Assembly (NCBI GenBank): GCA_029932425.1
Contig: JAOZQC010000193.1
Location: 1-6,622 of the forward strand
Reading direction: 5' to 3'
Source: Planctomycetota bacterium
GTDB taxonomy: Bacteria > Planctomycetota > JAJSAM01
Length of the DNA stretch: 6,622 nt
Part shown: piece after piece, positions 6,056-6,622 of the stretch
How the letters are laid out: each line of letters begins with the position of its first letter
Numbering within the stretch: position 1 is the stretch's first letter
Notes under the pieces: model-generated
The model's input: only the letters and a program-made list of their open reading frames with translations
Told to the model about the DNA's origin: nothing
Database searches by the model: none
Position numbers and translations under genes: made by a program

Positions 6056-6622
6056 TCAGCGCTCCGCGGCGGGGTGGAACAGCACCCGGCCGCCCACCCG
6101 GAAGGCCGCGATCCGCGCCTGGCCCTCGGGGGAGGTGAGGTAGTCGAGGAGCTTCCGCGCCCCCTCCGCGTTCACGTGCGGGTGGCGCGCGGGGTTCACG
6201 AGGATCGCCCCGTAGGAGTTTCGGAGGGCGGGGTCGCCCGAAACGAGCACCGGGAGGTCCACCTTCTTCCCGAAGGCCAGCAGCGTGCCGCGGTCGGTGA
6301 GCACGTAGGCCCGCATCTGGTCGGCGATGTTCAGGCAGGCGCCCATCCCCTGCCCCGCCTCCTGGTAGCGGGGCCAGGAGGGGGTGATCCCGGCGGCCTT
6401 CCAGAGCGCCTTCTCGCGGATGTGGGTCCCGGAGTCGTCGCCGCGGGAGACGAACGGGGCCCCGGCCGCCGCGATGCGCCGCAGGGCCCGGGCGGCGCCG
6501 GAAAGCCCCCGGATCCCCGCGGGGTCCTCGGCGGGCCCCGCGATCACGAAGTCGTTCCACATCACGTCGCGGCGGTCGATGCAGCCGAAGAACTGCTCCG
6601 AATTGCCCCGGTAGTTGAAGCA
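6056..6622 (-). CDS. tupA: Tungstate-binding periplasmic protein, TupA-like, partial at the right edge
   Basis: This is the C-terminal 188 residues of an extracytoplasmic oxyanion-binding protein; the frame is open to the edge, so the signal peptide and the N-terminal lobe, including its ligand residues, are missing. TupA hallmarks in order are RRDVMWNDFVIAGP (fragment residues about 17-30), the ligand loop VSRGDDSGTH, then EKALWKAAGI, EAGQGMGACLNIAD, VLTDRGTLLAF, a SYGAILVNP segment, HPHVN, and a C-terminal LTSPEGQARIAAF helix. ATG 6565 falls inside a conserved stretch and is not the start. Its role is to capture tungstate in the periplasm and deliver it to TupB. It is the first gene of the tupABC operon on this strand; any promoter or metal-responsive operator would lie beyond the window. 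TupA is firmer than molybdate ModA, which lacks these blocks. Confidence 0.9.
   Translation of the reverse strand, partial: CFNYRGNSEQFFGCIDRRDVMWNDFVIAGPAEDPAGIRGLSGAARALRRIAAAGAPFVSRGDDSGTHIREKALWKAAGITPSWPRYQEAGQGMGACLNIADQMRAYVLTDRGTLLAFGKKVDLPVLVSGDPALRNSYGAILVNPARHPHVNAEGARKLLDYLTSPEGQARIAAFRVGGRVLFHPAAER

Noticed and set aside
4770..6560. A single 596-residue minus-strand protein
   Set aside because: Only its last 196 residues look like a protein (the ATPase). The upstream part is a low-complexity Arg/Gly/Pro-rich shadow of the permease and binding-protein genes.
4770..6622. A molybdate (ModABC) or sulfate transporter
   Set aside because: The binding-protein and permease blocks (RRDVM.NDFVI..GP, SRGDDSGTH, VGGN..TRT) are those of the TupA/TupB family. 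Specificity is still inferred, not shown.

Overview
The window comes from a GC-rich bacterium (roughly 70% G+C by eye, not computed), most likely a strict anaerobe of the Desulfobacterota (former Deltaproteobacteria) or a similar lineage. This rests on gene content, not on a marker gene: an HdrA/MvhD/NuoEF-type electron-transfer operon of the kind seen in anaerobic aromatic degraders, an apparent selenoprotein, and a tungstate uptake system. Genus cannot be told from this window.

Bases 2-4506 (plus strand) hold five tightly packed genes in the order HdrA-like C-terminus, MvhD-like, NuoE-like, NuoF-like, NuoG-N-terminus-like. This is the order of bamE-bamF-bamG-bamH-bamI, the electron-transfer half of the class II (ATP-independent, tungsten-containing) benzoyl-CoA reductase complex. 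The genes overlap by ATGA at E/F, F/G and H/I, and 8 bases separate G from H, so they look like one co-transcribed, translationally coupled unit. The catalytic genes bamB/bamC and bamD would lie upstream, outside the window, so the Bam assignment is inferred from order and domain content.

The second gene (724-1509) is split by an in-frame TGA at 775-777, where MvhD relatives carry Cys or selenocysteine. A clean stem-loop starts 19 bases after the TGA and has a G in its apical loop, as expected of a bacterial SECIS element. I read the gene as one intact 261-residue selenoprotein. A conventional gene caller would truncate it to a GTG start at 805 or call it broken.

Bases 4507-4769 are a 263-base gap between convergent operons. 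I see no gene there, only GC-rich hairpins, the best at 4737-4759.

Bases 4770-6622 (minus strand) hold tupA (partial, running off the right edge), tupB and tupC, a tungstate ABC importer. The functional link is direct: the active-site subunit BamB carries a tungsten-pterin cofactor, so a tungstate importer beside bam genes would supply its metal. In the complex, electrons would enter at the NuoF-like FMN subunit (BamH), pass through the iron-sulfur subunits BamG, BamI and BamF to the flavin-containing HdrA-like BamE, and reach BamBC, with flavin-based bifurcation providing the very low potential electrons for ring reduction.

Unusual details: the Sec residue, an Asp in place of one cluster Cys in BamE, a winged-helix-like tail on BamF, and a TupC ATPase whose H-loop histidine is replaced.
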